Below, piece by piece: positions 35,040-43,550 of a DNA stretch of 50,866 nucleotides. Numbering within the stretch: the first letter of the stretch is position 1; each line of letters starts with the position of its first letter. Origin of the DNA: an uncultured Gemmatimonadota bacterium (lineage in GTDB: Bacteria; Latescibacterota; UBA2968; UBA8231); contig CAITNQ010000450.1 of assembly GCA_903893785.1 (NCBI GenBank), positions 1 through 50,866 on the forward strand, written 5' to 3'. Below the pieces are notes generated by a model that was not told the DNA's origin, made no database searches, and was given only the letters and a program-made list of their open reading frames with translations. Position numbers and translations under genes: made by a program.

Positions 35040-35069
35040 AGGGGTGGGTCCGTTCGCGGGCCCACCCCT
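35040..35069 (+). terminator. Hairpin after the KDG-kinase-like gene
   Basis: AGGGGTGGGTCC (35040-35051) and GGGCCCACCCCT (35058-35069) form a 12-bp stem with one G-T wobble and a 6-base loop, 20 bases after the kinase stop and 75 before the MFS gene. No T-tract follows, so it could attenuate rather than end transcription of the cluster. Confidence 0.5.
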
Positions 35070-35143
35070 GCCTGTTGGGTTACCGTCCTGCCCCTCTGCC
35101 CGGGGCGGCCCCCCGCCGGGCGCCTCCCTCTGACCGAAGGCCC

Positions 35144-36418
35144 ATGCAGCGGTCCTGGAAAGCCAACTTCTATATCCTCTGGACCACGCAGCTGGTGGCC
35201 ATCATCGGCTTCCAGGCCATCCAGCCCTTCTTGCCGTACTACATCCAGGAGTTCGGCGTTCGCGACCTGTCGGAGGCCGTCGTCTGGGCCGGTCACATGG
35301 GTACCGCGGCCGGTCTTGCCATGGCCTTCTCAGCCCCCATCTGGGGGCTGCTGGCCGATCGCTTCGGGCGCAAGTCCATGGTCGTGCGTTCGATGTTGGG
35401 TGGGGGCATCACCGTGGTCATGATGGCCTATGTGGCCAGCCTGAACCAGCTCCTCATTGCCAGGTTCTTCCAGGGCGTGCTCGCCGGGACGGTGGCGGCC
35501 TGTATCACGCTGGTGTCCACCACCACCCCCCGGCAGCACCTGGGCTATGCTCTGGGCCTGATGCAGGGGGCCGTGATGCTGGGGACGTCGCTGGGGCCGC
35601 TGGTGGGTGCCCCGTTCATCGAGCGGTACGGCTACGAGAGCTGCTTCGTCGTCTCGGGGGCCCTGGTCACGCTGGCCGGCGCCGGCGTGCAGTTGTGGGT
35701 GCGCGAGGACTTCCGGCGTGCCGCCGAGACCGGGCCCCCCATCTCGGTACGTGCTGGCTTCTTGGCCGATTCGGCGCGGCTGCTGCGTTCCCGCGCGTTC
35801 CTGCTCATGGTCGTCAGTCTGACACTGATCCAGTTCGCCTTTGGCGTCACGCAACCGGTGGTGCCGCTGTTCCTGCAGGACCTGGCCCACACGGACAACA
35901 TCGTCGGCCTGGCCGGCAAAGTGTTTTCAGTTGCCGGTCTGGTCGGCGCCCTGTCTTCGGCGGTCATGGGGCGCTGGAGCGACCGCCTGGGCGCGCGCCA
36001 GACCCTGCTTGCCGGGTTGCTGTGCAACACGCTGTTCATTGTCTTCCAGGGCATGGCCGGGTCGGTGTGGGTGTTCGCCGGGCTCATGGTCCTGGCTGCC
36101 GTGGCCGGCGGCGCCATCCGGCCGGTGGCCAATGCCATGATCGCCCGCATCATCCCGGACGAGGACCGCGGCAAGGCATTCGGGCTCCTCACCAGCGCCA
36201 ACGCCTTCGGTTGGGCTCTGGGGCCGGCGGTGGGCGGGTATCTGGCCGCTCTGCTGGGTTTCCGCATGGTCTTCTATGTGACGGCGGTCCTGTTCCTGGC
36301 CGTTACCCTGTGGGTCTGGCGTGCCCTCGGCCAGGTGCCACTGGACGAACCTGCGGTCGGGCGTGTGCGCGCGGCGCTGTGGCGCTGGCGTGCGGAGCGG
36401 GGGGCTGAAGAGCATTGA
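35144..36418 (+). CDS. MFS transporter
   Basis: A 424-residue major facilitator with twelve predicted helices in two sixfold halves. The loop 2-3 signature is LLADRFGRKSMVV in the first half, and the second half has the related GRWSDRLGARQTLL. The N-terminal (MQRSWKANFYILWTTQLVAI) begins with a cytoplasmic stretch before helix 1. It probably imports the sugar acid or oligosaccharide degraded by the neighbouring genes, or exports a product; specificity cannot be read. ATG 35144 is chosen because the frame upstream is Pro/Ala/Arg-rich with no membrane sequence. No clear Shine-Dalgarno. It lies 74 bases after the hairpin at 35040-35069. Confidence 0.92.
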   Translation: MQRSWKANFYILWTTQLVAIIGFQAIQPFLPYYIQEFGVRDLSEAVVWAGHMGTAAGLAMAFSAPIWGLLADRFGRKSMVVRSMLGGGITVVMMAYVASLNQLLIARFFQGVLAGTVAACITLVSTTTPRQHLGYALGLMQGAVMLGTSLGPLVGAPFIERYGYESCFVVSGALVTLAGAGVQLWVREDFRRAAETGPPISVRAGFLADSARLLRSRAFLLMVVSLTLIQFAFGVTQPVVPLFLQDLAHTDNIVGLAGKVFSVAGLVGALSSAVMGRWSDRLGARQTLLAGLLCNTLFIVFQGMAGSVWVFAGLMVLAAVAGGAIRPVANAMIARIIPDEDRGKAFGLLTSANAFGWALGPAVGGYLAALLGFRMVFYVTAVLFLAVTLWVWRALGQVPLDEPAVGRVRAALWRWRAERGAEEH

Positions 36419-36595
36419 GCGTCCGCCGGTTACGATGCTGGCGAGCGCGCTGGACGGCGTGCGGCGGAAGGGCTCGGCGCCAGGCGCAAGGGGCACCGCC
36501 GCGTGCGTTCAGTGCTCGCCGCCGGCGCCCATGGACCCGGTGGCCGTGCCGTCGCGGCGCTAGGCACGGGGGCAATCGATTACAGGGAGCTGCCG

Positions 36596-37609
36596 ATGAA
36601 ACCGCGCGTCTTGGTTGACCCGGGGCCATGGGTGGAGGAAACGGACCGCCTGCGCCTGGGCCACGTCGTCGAGTGGGTGGACCCGCCGCCGGCCGGCTTG
36701 CCCGACGAAGACGACCTGATCCGGCAGCTGGCCGGGTGCGCCGGTCTGATACGCCTGGGCAGCCGGATCCCGGTTTTGAGCGCCCGCGTGTTGGCCGCCA
36801 GCCCCGGTCTGCGCCTGGTGGGGATACGCGGCGACCGCTTCGGCGCTGGTGTCGACCTAGCAGCGGCCGCGGCCCGCGGCGTGCGCGTCGTGGACACTGA
36901 CAACCAGGCTTCGTCGCAGCCTGTGGCCGAGTGGGTCCTGGCCCTGGTGCTGGCCTGTCTGCGCAATGCCGGGGTCGTTTTCCGCCACATGCTTGCCGGC
37001 AGCGAGACGTGGGCCCACACGCACAACGAGCACCTGGTGTGCGGTGAATTGACCGGACGACGCGTGAGCCTGGTCGGCTGCGGTCTGGTCGGGCAGCGGC
37101 TGGTGGAGCTGCTGGCGCCGTTCCGTGTCGATCTCCGCGTCTGCGACCCGTACCTGGAGCCGCAGGTCGCGGCTCGCCTGGGACTGCAGATGGCCGGACT
37201 GAAAGAGGCCCTGGCCCACGCTGAGGTGTTGATCGTGCAGACGCCGCTGACGCCCCGCACGCGGGGCCTGATCGGCAGGGCTGAGCTGGACCAGCTGCGC
37301 TCCGGCGCGGTGCTGGTTAACTGCTCGCGCGGGCCCGTGCTCGACCAGGAAGCCCTGATCGAGCGGCTGCAGCGCGGTGACCTGGTTGCCGGGCTGGACG
37401 TCTTCGACCCCGAACCACTTCCCGGCGACAGCCCGCTGCGGCGACTACCCAACGCGATCTTGACGCCGCACATCGCCTGGTACGCGCCCAATGCGCTGGG
37501 CCGGTACTTTGGCAGCATGGCGGACGAGTTCGTGCGCTTCTTCACCGGCCAACCCCTGCAGCACGAACTCACGCCGCGGCTGGCCGACATCCGTCACGGC
37601 AGGATCTGA
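36596..37609 (+). CDS. D-2-hydroxyacid dehydrogenase (CtBP/phosphoglycerate dehydrogenase-like)
   Basis: A 337-residue D-isomer-specific 2-hydroxyacid dehydrogenase. The NAD fold starts at RVSLVGCGLVGQRLVELL (about 157-175). Catalytic Arg is in VLVNCSRGPVLDQEAL, Glu in LDVFDPEPLPGDSPL and His in AILTPHIAWYAPN, so all three are present. The N-terminal substrate domain is shorter than in serA. It may reduce or oxidise a 2-keto acid linked to the sugar pathway. ATG 36596 has an AGGGAG element; the longer frame upstream is probably spurious. It is 177 bases after the MFS gene and 79 before the enolase-superfamily gene. Confidence 0.9.
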   Translation: MKPRVLVDPGPWVEETDRLRLGHVVEWVDPPPAGLPDEDDLIRQLAGCAGLIRLGSRIPVLSARVLAASPGLRLVGIRGDRFGAGVDLAAAAARGVRVVDTDNQASSQPVAEWVLALVLACLRNAGVVFRHMLAGSETWAHTHNEHLVCGELTGRRVSLVGCGLVGQRLVELLAPFRVDLRVCDPYLEPQVAARLGLQMAGLKEALAHAEVLIVQTPLTPRTRGLIGRAELDQLRSGAVLVNCSRGPVLDQEALIERLQRGDLVAGLDVFDPEPLPGDSPLRRLPNAILTPHIAWYAPNALGRYFGSMADEFVRFFTGQPLQHELTPRLADIRHGRI

Positions 37610-37688
37610 CCCCGCCGCGGCCGTCTGCCGCCAGGCCGATCAGGCCCGACAGCGGCGGCCCCGGCCCTCGAGGGAGGTGCCTAAGCCC

Positions 37689-38876
37689 ATGCGCATCACC
37701 GATTACCATACTCGGGTCCTGGGGACCCCCTGGCGGAACATCACCTACCTGGTCGTGGAGACGGACAGCGGCCTCGTCGGCTACGGCGAATCACGGGTGG
37801 TGGGCAAGACCCACACCGTGCTTCAATACCTCCAGGACGTGCGGCGACACATCGTGGGTTTCGATCCCTTCGATACCGAGGCCCTGTACCGACGGCTGAC
37901 GCTGCTCGATTTCGGCAAGCCGGGCGAGGTGGTGATGACCGGCCTGGCCATGGTGGAGATGGCCTGCTGGGACTTGGTCGGCAAGGCCTGCGGCCAGCCG
38001 GTGTACCGCTTGGTCGGCGGCAAGGTACGCGACCGCGTGCCGGCCTACGCCAACGGCTGGTACACGGGCGAGCGCACGCCCGCCGCCTTTGCCGATGCGG
38101 CCCGGACCGTGGTGGCCCGGGGGTACCGGGCAATGAAGTTCGACCCCTTCGGCAACGGGGATCTCGAGTTGTCGCGGGCCGAGTTCAAGCAATCGCTGGC
38201 CATCGTTGCCGCCGTCCGGGAGGCTGTGGGCCCGGACATTGACCTTTACATCGAGATGCACGGCCGCTTCGCGCCGCACCAAGCCATCGCCGTGGCACGC
38301 GAGTTGGAGCCGCTGCACCCTGGCTGGATTGAGGAGCCCACCCGCCCGCACGACCTGCCGGCCCTGCAGCAGGTGGCCGCGCACACCGCCATCCCCATTG
38401 CCACCGGCGAGCGTCTGTATGGCGCCGCCGAATACCGCGAGTTGTGGCCTCTGCGAGCCGCCCACATCGTCCAGCCGGACATGACGCAGGGCGGCGGCTT
38501 CCTGGAGACGAAGAAGATTGCCGCCATGGCTGAGGTGCACTCGATCATGGTCGCGGTGCACAATGTGGGCGGCGTGATCTCGACGGCCGCGGCGGTGCAG
38601 CTGATGGCCACCCTGCGCAATGGTAAGGTGCTTGAGCACTTCAACGACTTCGCCGACGCCCACGTCAAGCAAGCGGGTTCGCCTTACCCGGAGGTGGTCG
38701 ACGGCGCTTTTGCCGTTACCGATCTTCCGGGGTGGGGCGTGACCCTCGACGAAACTTATATCGCCGCCCATCCACCCACGTACGTGGCCGGGGTGGTTCA
38801 GGATCCGGGGCTGAACATGTTCGAGAACGCGGCGTGGAACCGGCGCGGGCAGGCCGCGCGGGGAGAGGCGCGATGA
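37689..38876 (+). CDS. Mandelate racemase/muconate lactonizing enzyme-family dehydratase
   Basis: A 395-residue enolase-superfamily enzyme. The N-terminal capping domain (MRITDYHTRVLGTPWRNITY) precedes a TIM barrel with the KFDPFG strand (RGYRAMKFDPFGNGD), and metal ligands are probably in DLYIEMHGRFAPHQ, IEEPTRP and ATGERLYG; MVAVHNVGGVIST provides the conserved His region. Such proteins remove a proton alpha to a carboxylate and, in sugar-acid pathways, dehydrate aldonates to 2-keto-3-deoxy acids. That would feed the KDG-type kinase upstream. The precise sugar acid is unknown. ATG 37689 follows GAGGGAGG at about 10 bases. It overlaps the next isomerase gene by four bases. Confidence 0.9.
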   Translation: MRITDYHTRVLGTPWRNITYLVVETDSGLVGYGESRVVGKTHTVLQYLQDVRRHIVGFDPFDTEALYRRLTLLDFGKPGEVVMTGLAMVEMACWDLVGKACGQPVYRLVGGKVRDRVPAYANGWYTGERTPAAFADAARTVVARGYRAMKFDPFGNGDLELSRAEFKQSLAIVAAVREAVGPDIDLYIEMHGRFAPHQAIAVARELEPLHPGWIEEPTRPHDLPALQQVAAHTAIPIATGERLYGAAEYRELWPLRAAHIVQPDMTQGGGFLETKKIAAMAEVHSIMVAVHNVGGVISTAAAVQLMATLRNGKVLEHFNDFADAHVKQAGSPYPEVVDGAFAVTDLPGWGVTLDETYIAAHPPTYVAGVVQDPGLNMFENAAWNRRGQAARGEAR

Positions 38877-39664
38877 GGATCGGCATCACCCAACTTGTCC
38901 TCGGCGACATGTCGCTTGCCGATACCCTGGACCTGTGCCGCCAAGCCCGTTACGACGCCGTGGAACTGGTGTTCAGCGAGAGCAGGGACCTGCACACGCG
39001 GATGGGCGAGCGCGACCTGGCGCGGGTCCGTGAGCAGTGCGCGGCTGCGGGCGTGGAGATCAGCAGCGTGATGACCACGGCGGCAGACCGCGGCAATCTC
39101 CTCAGTCGCGATCCGGCGGAGCGCGAGACCTTGCGCCGGGGCCTGCTGCGCGCCCTGGAGATCGCCGGCACTCTGGGTGCTGGCGCGGTGCTCCTCAACC
39201 CGGGCGGCCTGACCGGCGAAGGCACGTACGAGGAAGCATGGGCCGACCTGCTGCAGGCACTGCGCGACCTGGCTCCGGTCGCCGCCGGGCGCCGGGCAGT
39301 CATCGGCCTGGAGAACGTGTGGAATCGCTTCCTGCTCAGCCCGGCCGAGGCCCGGGCCTTCCTCGACGAGGTCGGCAGCCCGTGGGTCAAGCTGTACCTG
39401 GACACCGCCAACATGATGGCGTACGGCTACCCTCAGCATTGGATCCGCAGTCTGGGACCCCGCATCACGCGCGTGCACCTGAAGGACTTCCGGCGGCGCG
39501 AGCACCGTTTCGTCAGCCTGGGGGAGGGCGACACCGACTGGCCGCTGGTGCTGGGCGAGCTGCGTCGGGTCGGGTACAGCGCGCCTCTTATTCACGAGGT
39601 CGACGGCGACCGGCAGGCTTGCGTTGACCTGGCCGACCGCCTGCGCCAGCTGCTGGCTGACTGA
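38873..39664 (+). CDS. Sugar phosphate isomerase/epimerase (TIM barrel)
   Basis: A 263-residue xylose-isomerase-like TIM barrel. GITQLVLGDMSLADTLDLCR opens it; AVELVFSESRDLH, VIGLENVWNRFLLSP, VKLYLDTANMM, VHLKDFRRREHRF and LIHEVDG carry metal-binding Glu, Asp, His and Glu in the usual strand order. It likely interconverts ketose and aldose or epimerises the sugar entering the cluster. ATG 38873 overlaps the stop of the MR/MLE gene (ATGA), implying coupling. The next gene starts two bases after its stop. It belongs to the same superfamily as the truncated protein at 1-279, with only modest similarity. Confidence 0.9.
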   Translation: MRIGITQLVLGDMSLADTLDLCRQARYDAVELVFSESRDLHTRMGERDLARVREQCAAAGVEISSVMTTAADRGNLLSRDPAERETLRRGLLRALEIAGTLGAGAVLLNPGGLTGEGTYEEAWADLLQALRDLAPVAAGRRAVIGLENVWNRFLLSPAEARAFLDEVGSPWVKLYLDTANMMAYGYPQHWIRSLGPRITRVHLKDFRRREHRFVSLGEGDTDWPLVLGELRRVGYSAPLIHEVDGDRQACVDLADRLRQLLAD

Positions 39665-39666
39665 CG

Positions 39667-40116
39667 GTGCCCACACGTCGGGGCCGATCAGGAGGTGCCA
39701 GGGGGCGCCCTGGGAACCCGGGGCCCGACCGCGGCCGGCCCGTCCCTCTGCTGCGACAGGCTGTCTATTGGTGGGTGGCGCGTATTCCCCATGGCCAGGT
39801 GGCCACCTACGGCCAGATCGCGGCCCTGGCCGGGTTCCCGGGCCGGGCCCGGCAGGTCGGCTACGCGCTGGCCGGCATGCCCGATGGCCTCGACCTGCCC
39901 TGGCACCGCGTCGTCAATGCTCAGGGCAAGGTGTCACCGCGCAGCGGTTCGTGCCTGCACCAGATGCAGTACGAACTCCTTGAGCAGGAGGGCGTGGCGT
40001 TCGTTGACAACCGCATCGACCTGAACTTGTTCCGTTGGCAGCCGCCGGCCGGCAGCCGTTCCCGGTGGCTCGGGTCCGGCACCGAGAACGGCCAAGGAGA
40101 GCCTGAAGATGACTGA
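39667..40116 (+). CDS. Alkyltransferase-like protein (MGMT family, Trp for Cys)
   Basis: A 149-residue protein; residues 30-130 form the DNA-binding domain of O6-alkylguanine-DNA alkyltransferases (HGQVATYGQIAALAGFPGRA, then LPWHRVVNAQGKVSPR). The active-site PCHRV reads PWHRV: Trp79 replaces the alkyl-accepting Cys, the hallmark of alkyltransferase-like (ATL) proteins, which bind alkylated guanine and hand it to nucleotide-excision repair. It cannot repair by itself. GTG 39667 is the frame start two bases after the preceding stop, without a clear ribosome binding site; the first 28 residues are low-complexity, so the true start could be later. It overlaps the next Gfo/Idh/MocA gene by eight bases. 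Confidence 0.87.
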   Translation: MPTRRGRSGGARGRPGNPGPDRGRPVPLLRQAVYWWVARIPHGQVATYGQIAALAGFPGRARQVGYALAGMPDGLDLPWHRVVNAQGKVSPRSGSCLHQMQYELLEQEGVAFVDNRIDLNLFRWQPPAGSRSRWLGSGTENGQGEPEDD

Positions 40117-41218
40117 CACCAGCCCGGTTCGGGTAGGCCTGGTGGGGGTGGGGGGCATCTGTGCCCGCGTGCACTATCCGGGGCTGAAGCGGATTCCGGG
40201 GGTCGCCTTGGTCGGCCTGTGTGACCCTGATCCCCAGCTGCTGGCGCAGCGCTCGCATGACTGGCAGATCCCGGCCACGTACGATCGGATCGACGCGCTG
40301 CTGCGGACCACGGCCCCGGACGCCGTAGTCGTGGCAACGCCGAACGCCGCCCACCGCGAGGCGGTCCTCGGCAGCCTGGAGTCCGGGTGCCACGTGCTGT
40401 GCGAGAAGCCCATCGGCATGGATGCCGCCGAAGCTATCGACCTTTGGAGGGTCGCCCGGCAGGCCGGGCGGCGGCACATGACCGCGTTCACGTACCGCTT
40501 CATTCCGGCCATGCGCTTTCTGCGGCACCTGGTACACACCGGGGCCCTGGGCCAGATCCGCCACGCCCGTTTCCAGCGCCTTCAGGACTGGGGCGAAAAC
40601 GCCATTGGCTGGCGCCAATACCGCTCGTTGGCCGGCTATGGCGAACTGGGCGACATGGGCATCCATCGCATCGATCTGGCGGAGAGCCTGTTAGGCCCGG
40701 CTGTGGCGGTGTGCGGCGCGCAGCGTCAGGTCGTCGAGCGTGACCGCGACGGCGACGGCCGACCGTGCCCACGCCAGGATGTGGAGGACTGGGTGGCGTG
40801 GTTGGCTGAGTACCCGGGCGGGGTCACCGCCGTGTTCGAGATGGGCAAGCTGACCAAGGGGCGGAGCCCTGACAGTGGCCACGACGTGGCCGAAGTCAAT
40901 GGCAGCGAAGCTTCTGCAGTGTACGAGCTGCACCATCCGCATCAGGTGCTGTTTGCCCGTCGCGGCGAGCCCTACCGGCCGCTGGCAGTGCCCGAAGCGC
41001 TGCTCAAAGCGCCGGGGTCGCCGCGGGACCCGGGCGAGGGTGATCCCGTGTGGACCTGCCGCTATGACCAGGCGTGGGAATTCGTCAGCGCTGTCCGCGC
41101 GGGGCGCGAGTGCGAACCGTCGTTCGCCGCCGGGGCGCGGGCCCAACAGGTGGCTGACGCCATCATGGCGGCGTGCGGCGAACGACGTTGGGTGGATGTC
41201 CCAGGTCTTGAGGCGTGA
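40109..41218 (+). CDS. Gfo/Idh/MocA family oxidoreductase
   Basis: A 369-residue NAD(P)-dependent dehydrogenase-like protein. RVGLVGVGGICARVHYPGLK holds the glycine-rich Rossmann loop, HVLCEKPIGMDAAEA the catalytic Lys motif (about residue 97), and YGELGDMGIHRIDLAESLLG the GD-x-x-x-H-x-x-D signature near 180. It oxidises or reduces a sugar, inositol or sugar-acid derivative. ATG 40109 has AAGGAGAG upstream inside the ATL gene. It is the last gene of the plus-strand cluster and ends 43 bases from the convergent lnt gene. Confidence 0.92.
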   Translation: MTDTSPVRVGLVGVGGICARVHYPGLKRIPGVALVGLCDPDPQLLAQRSHDWQIPATYDRIDALLRTTAPDAVVVATPNAAHREAVLGSLESGCHVLCEKPIGMDAAEAIDLWRVARQAGRRHMTAFTYRFIPAMRFLRHLVHTGALGQIRHARFQRLQDWGENAIGWRQYRSLAGYGELGDMGIHRIDLAESLLGPAVAVCGAQRQVVERDRDGDGRPCPRQDVEDWVAWLAEYPGGVTAVFEMGKLTKGRSPDSGHDVAEVNGSEASAVYELHHPHQVLFARRGEPYRPLAVPEALLKAPGSPRDPGEGDPVWTCRYDQAWEFVSAVRAGRECEPSFAAGARAQQVADAIMAACGERRWVDVPGLEA

Positions 41219-41220
41219 GG

Positions 41221-41252
41221 GCCCAGCGGCCCGGCGGGATCGTGCGCTGGGC
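41221..41252. terminator. Short hairpin between convergent genes
   Basis: GCCCAGCG (41221-41228) and CGCTGGGC (41245-41252) form an 8-bp perfect stem with a 16-base loop inside the 43-base gap between the Gfo/Idh/MocA gene and lnt. It has no T-tract and may be the shared end of both transcripts. Confidence 0.4.
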
Positions 41253-41261
41253 GTGCTCAGC

Positions 41262-42917
41262 TCATGCGGGCGTGGTCGCGCGGCGGCTGCGCCAGCGGTC
41301 GAGGGCGGCCACCGCCAGCAGCAGGCCGGACAGCGGCACTATAGCGTTGCCCCAACGGGTGTAGAACGTCGGTTCAGTGCGCGGCCGCACCCGGACGGTG
41401 AAGGCCTCACGGGTGAACAACGGCGTGGCGTGGACGATTCGGCCCGTGGGCGCCACCAGACCGGAGATGCCCGTGTTGGCGGCGCGGACCACCGGGCGGC
41501 CGGTCTCGATGGCGCGCAGCACCACCATGGCGAAGTGCTGGTAAGGCGCTGCCGTCTGCCCGAACCAGGCGTCGTTGGTGGTGTTGATCAGGACCTCGGC
41601 GCCGCCGTCGGCCAGTTCGCGGCTGATCTCGGGGAAGATGGACTCGTAGCAGATGAACACGCCGAAGGGCGTCTGCGGGCCCGGCAGGCGCAGCACCGGG
41701 TGACTATGGCCCGGCGCGAAGGCGCCGCTCTCGGCGGTCAGTCCGCTCAGGTACCGGAACACCTCGATCAGGGGGATGTACTCCCCGAACGGCACCAGGT
41801 GGACTTTGTCGGCGCTACCGGCCACCTCGCCCTGGGCGTCAATCAGCCAAGCCCGGTTGTAGATGCCTTCTTCCCAAGACCCGCCCAGGCTGCCCACCAG
41901 CAGCGGGGCGCCTAGCTCTCGCGCCAGGTCGCGGACCACGGCGCGGTGTTCGGCGTTGATTGAGTCAGTGAAGAAGAAGGGCATGGCGGTTTCCGGGTAG
42001 ACCACCAGGTCGGGGCGGTGGGGCGCCAGCTGGCGGGCCAGCGAGGCATACAACAGCGTCGAGCCCGCCTTGCGGCCGGCCTTCCATTTCTCGTCCTGCG
42101 AGACGTTCCCCTGCAGCACGCCCACGGTCAGCTCCGGCCCCGCCTCGGCCTCCAGCCGGGTCAGACGCGTCTGACCGGTCGCGTACGTGGCCGCCAGCAC
42201 GATCAGCGGCACGCCGGCGGCCGTGGCGAGGCGTCGGCGGTCATGGCGCCAGAGAAGCGCCTGAGCCGCGCCGCCGTTGATCAGGGCGATCAGGAAACTC
42301 AGGGCGAAGATGCCCCCGGCGGCAGCCACCTGAGCCACCGGCAGCACGCGGTACTGCGAATAGCCCAGCAACTGCCAGGGGAACCCCGAAATCATCCAGC
42401 TCTGCACCCACTCGAGCAGCACCCAGGCACTGGCCACCGCCCACGGGAAGAGCGGCCGGCGCGAGTCGAAGCGCGTCAGCAGCCAGAAGAAGGCCCCCCA
42501 GTACGTGGCCAGGTAGACGATCAGCAGCGCCGTGGTGACCACGGCTGTCGGCTTGGCTAGGTCGCCGTAGCGCTCCAGCGTGTACGCGATCCAGTAGGTC
42601 CGGCCTATGCCGGCCAGCACACCGCCGGCCAGACCTGCCCACCACGCCTGGCGCCCGGTGCAACCCCGCAATCCCACCAGCCCCGGAACGAGGCAGACCC
42701 ACGCGGCCAGGTACCATTCGCAGGCAGGGATACTGAGCCAGAACAGCGCCCCGGAGACCAGGCCCGACCACAGCCACCCGGGCACCGGTAGGCGCTGCCA
42801 GGCGTGGACACCGATCGCGCCGAGACGCGGCCGGTGTCCGCCGGTTCGTGCCCGGTGTGTCACGGCACCTGGGGGCGCGGCCAGTTGACCCCGGGCCGGC
42901 TCGGGAGCATGGGCCAT
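41262..42917 (-). CDS. lnt: Apolipoprotein N-acyltransferase
   Basis: A 551-residue inner-membrane enzyme that adds the third acyl chain to the N-terminal Cys of lipoproteins. The N-terminal half (about 45-260) has six to seven membrane helices (LWSGLVSGALFWLSIPA, FFWLLTRF, VASAWVLLEWVQSWMISG, ALSFLIALINGGAAQALLW). The nitrilase-like periplasmic domain (about 285-500) shows the catalytic triad: Glu in VVYPETAMPFFF, Lys in ADKVHLVPFGEYIPL and Cys in FICYESIFPEISREL. The first 40 residues are a Pro/Arg-rich cytoplasmic extension, so a later start is possible. It follows the small region-4-like gene by 20 bases. Two lipobox proteins are encoded nearby. Confidence 0.95.
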   Translation of the reverse strand: MAHAPEPARGQLAAPPGAVTHRARTGGHRPRLGAIGVHAWQRLPVPGWLWSGLVSGALFWLSIPACEWYLAAWVCLVPGLVGLRGCTGRQAWWAGLAGGVLAGIGRTYWIAYTLERYGDLAKPTAVVTTALLIVYLATYWGAFFWLLTRFDSRRPLFPWAVASAWVLLEWVQSWMISGFPWQLLGYSQYRVLPVAQVAAAGGIFALSFLIALINGGAAQALLWRHDRRRLATAAGVPLIVLAATYATGQTRLTRLEAEAGPELTVGVLQGNVSQDEKWKAGRKAGSTLLYASLARQLAPHRPDLVVYPETAMPFFFTDSINAEHRAVVRDLARELGAPLLVGSLGGSWEEGIYNRAWLIDAQGEVAGSADKVHLVPFGEYIPLIEVFRYLSGLTAESGAFAPGHSHPVLRLPGPQTPFGVFICYESIFPEISRELADGGAEVLINTTNDAWFGQTAAPYQHFAMVVLRAIETGRPVVRAANTGISGLVAPTGRIVHATPLFTREAFTVRVRPRTEPTFYTRWGNAIVPLSGLLLAVAALDRWRSRRATTPA

Positions 42918-42937
42918 CGGTGGGCTCGGTGCGCGGT

Positions 42938-43249
42938 TCAGCGCCAGTCGCTCAGGCGCTGACGCAGCTTGGCCAGGGCTTGGCGCTCCAGGGACAGCAG
43001 TTCGCTGCGCTCCAACCGCAGTTGCGCTGCGACCTGGCCTGGCGATTTCTTGTGCTGGTAACGCAACTCCACGACCCGCAACTCAGCCGGGGTCAGCGAT
43101 TGCACCGCCTGGTGAACCCGCTGGCGCAGTTCCTGGGCTTCGACCCGGTCATGAGCCGTTTCCGGCAGCAGGGCGGCGAAGAAGCGCTCATCAAAGGTGA
43201 CACGCCGCATGGCGGGTTCGCTCTCGGGCGCCAGGTCAGGGGCCGTCAT
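42938..43249 (-). CDS. Small sigma-70 region 4-like HTH protein
   Basis: A 103-residue protein whose C-terminal half (about 50-103) resembles the sigma-70 region 4 helix-turn-helix: LTPAELRVVELRYQHKKSPG, then QVAAQLRLERSELLSLERQA. The N-terminal part is acidic and shows no region 2, so it is not a full sigma factor and may be a DNA-binding regulator or anti/co-sigma protein. ATG 43249 follows GGAGGCGCG. It precedes lnt by 20 bases in the same direction, so lnt may be cotranscribed. A 10-bp inverted repeat lies about 30 bases upstream of its start. Confidence 0.7.
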   Translation of the reverse strand: MTAPDLAPESEPAMRRVTFDERFFAALLPETAHDRVEAQELRQRVHQAVQSLTPAELRVVELRYQHKKSPGQVAAQLRLERSELLSLERQALAKLRQRLSDWR

Positions 43250-43550
43250 CGCGCCTCCATGGCACAACCGTTGGGAGGTGGACCGCAGAAGGTAGCGGCT
43301 GCGGTCCAGCCTGGCAAACCGCCCGTCGCCGACGCCAGGCTAGCCTCCGTGGCGCCGGCTCGCTCGGGCCGGGCCGGCGTTGCGGGGACGGGGTAGGGCG
43401 GGCCGGCGGTGTCGCCAGGCCCGCCCCGGTCGCGGGCCTGGCCCGAGTCGCCGAAGCCGGGTTGGGTGGGCGCCCCGGCACCGCCAGTTCACGGTCCTGC
43501 CGCCGTCCCCGTTTGGGCCGCGCGCGTCGAACACGCGGGACCCTCTGGGA
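43250..43550. other. 301-base gap with an inverted repeat upstream of the region-4-like gene
   Basis: It contains TGGACCGCAG (43279-43288) and CTGCGGTCCA (43299-43308), a perfect 10-bp stem with a 10-base loop. This could be a terminator for the upstream fused gene, an operator, or a leader hairpin of the small HTH gene. The rest is Pro/Arg-coding-like GC-rich sequence with no supported gene. Confidence 0.45.

Noticed and set aside
39667..39760. Alternative start for the ATL gene at the AGGAGG near 39690
   Set aside because: The GTG close to that element is out of frame with the MGMT-like domain, so it cannot be the start of this gene.
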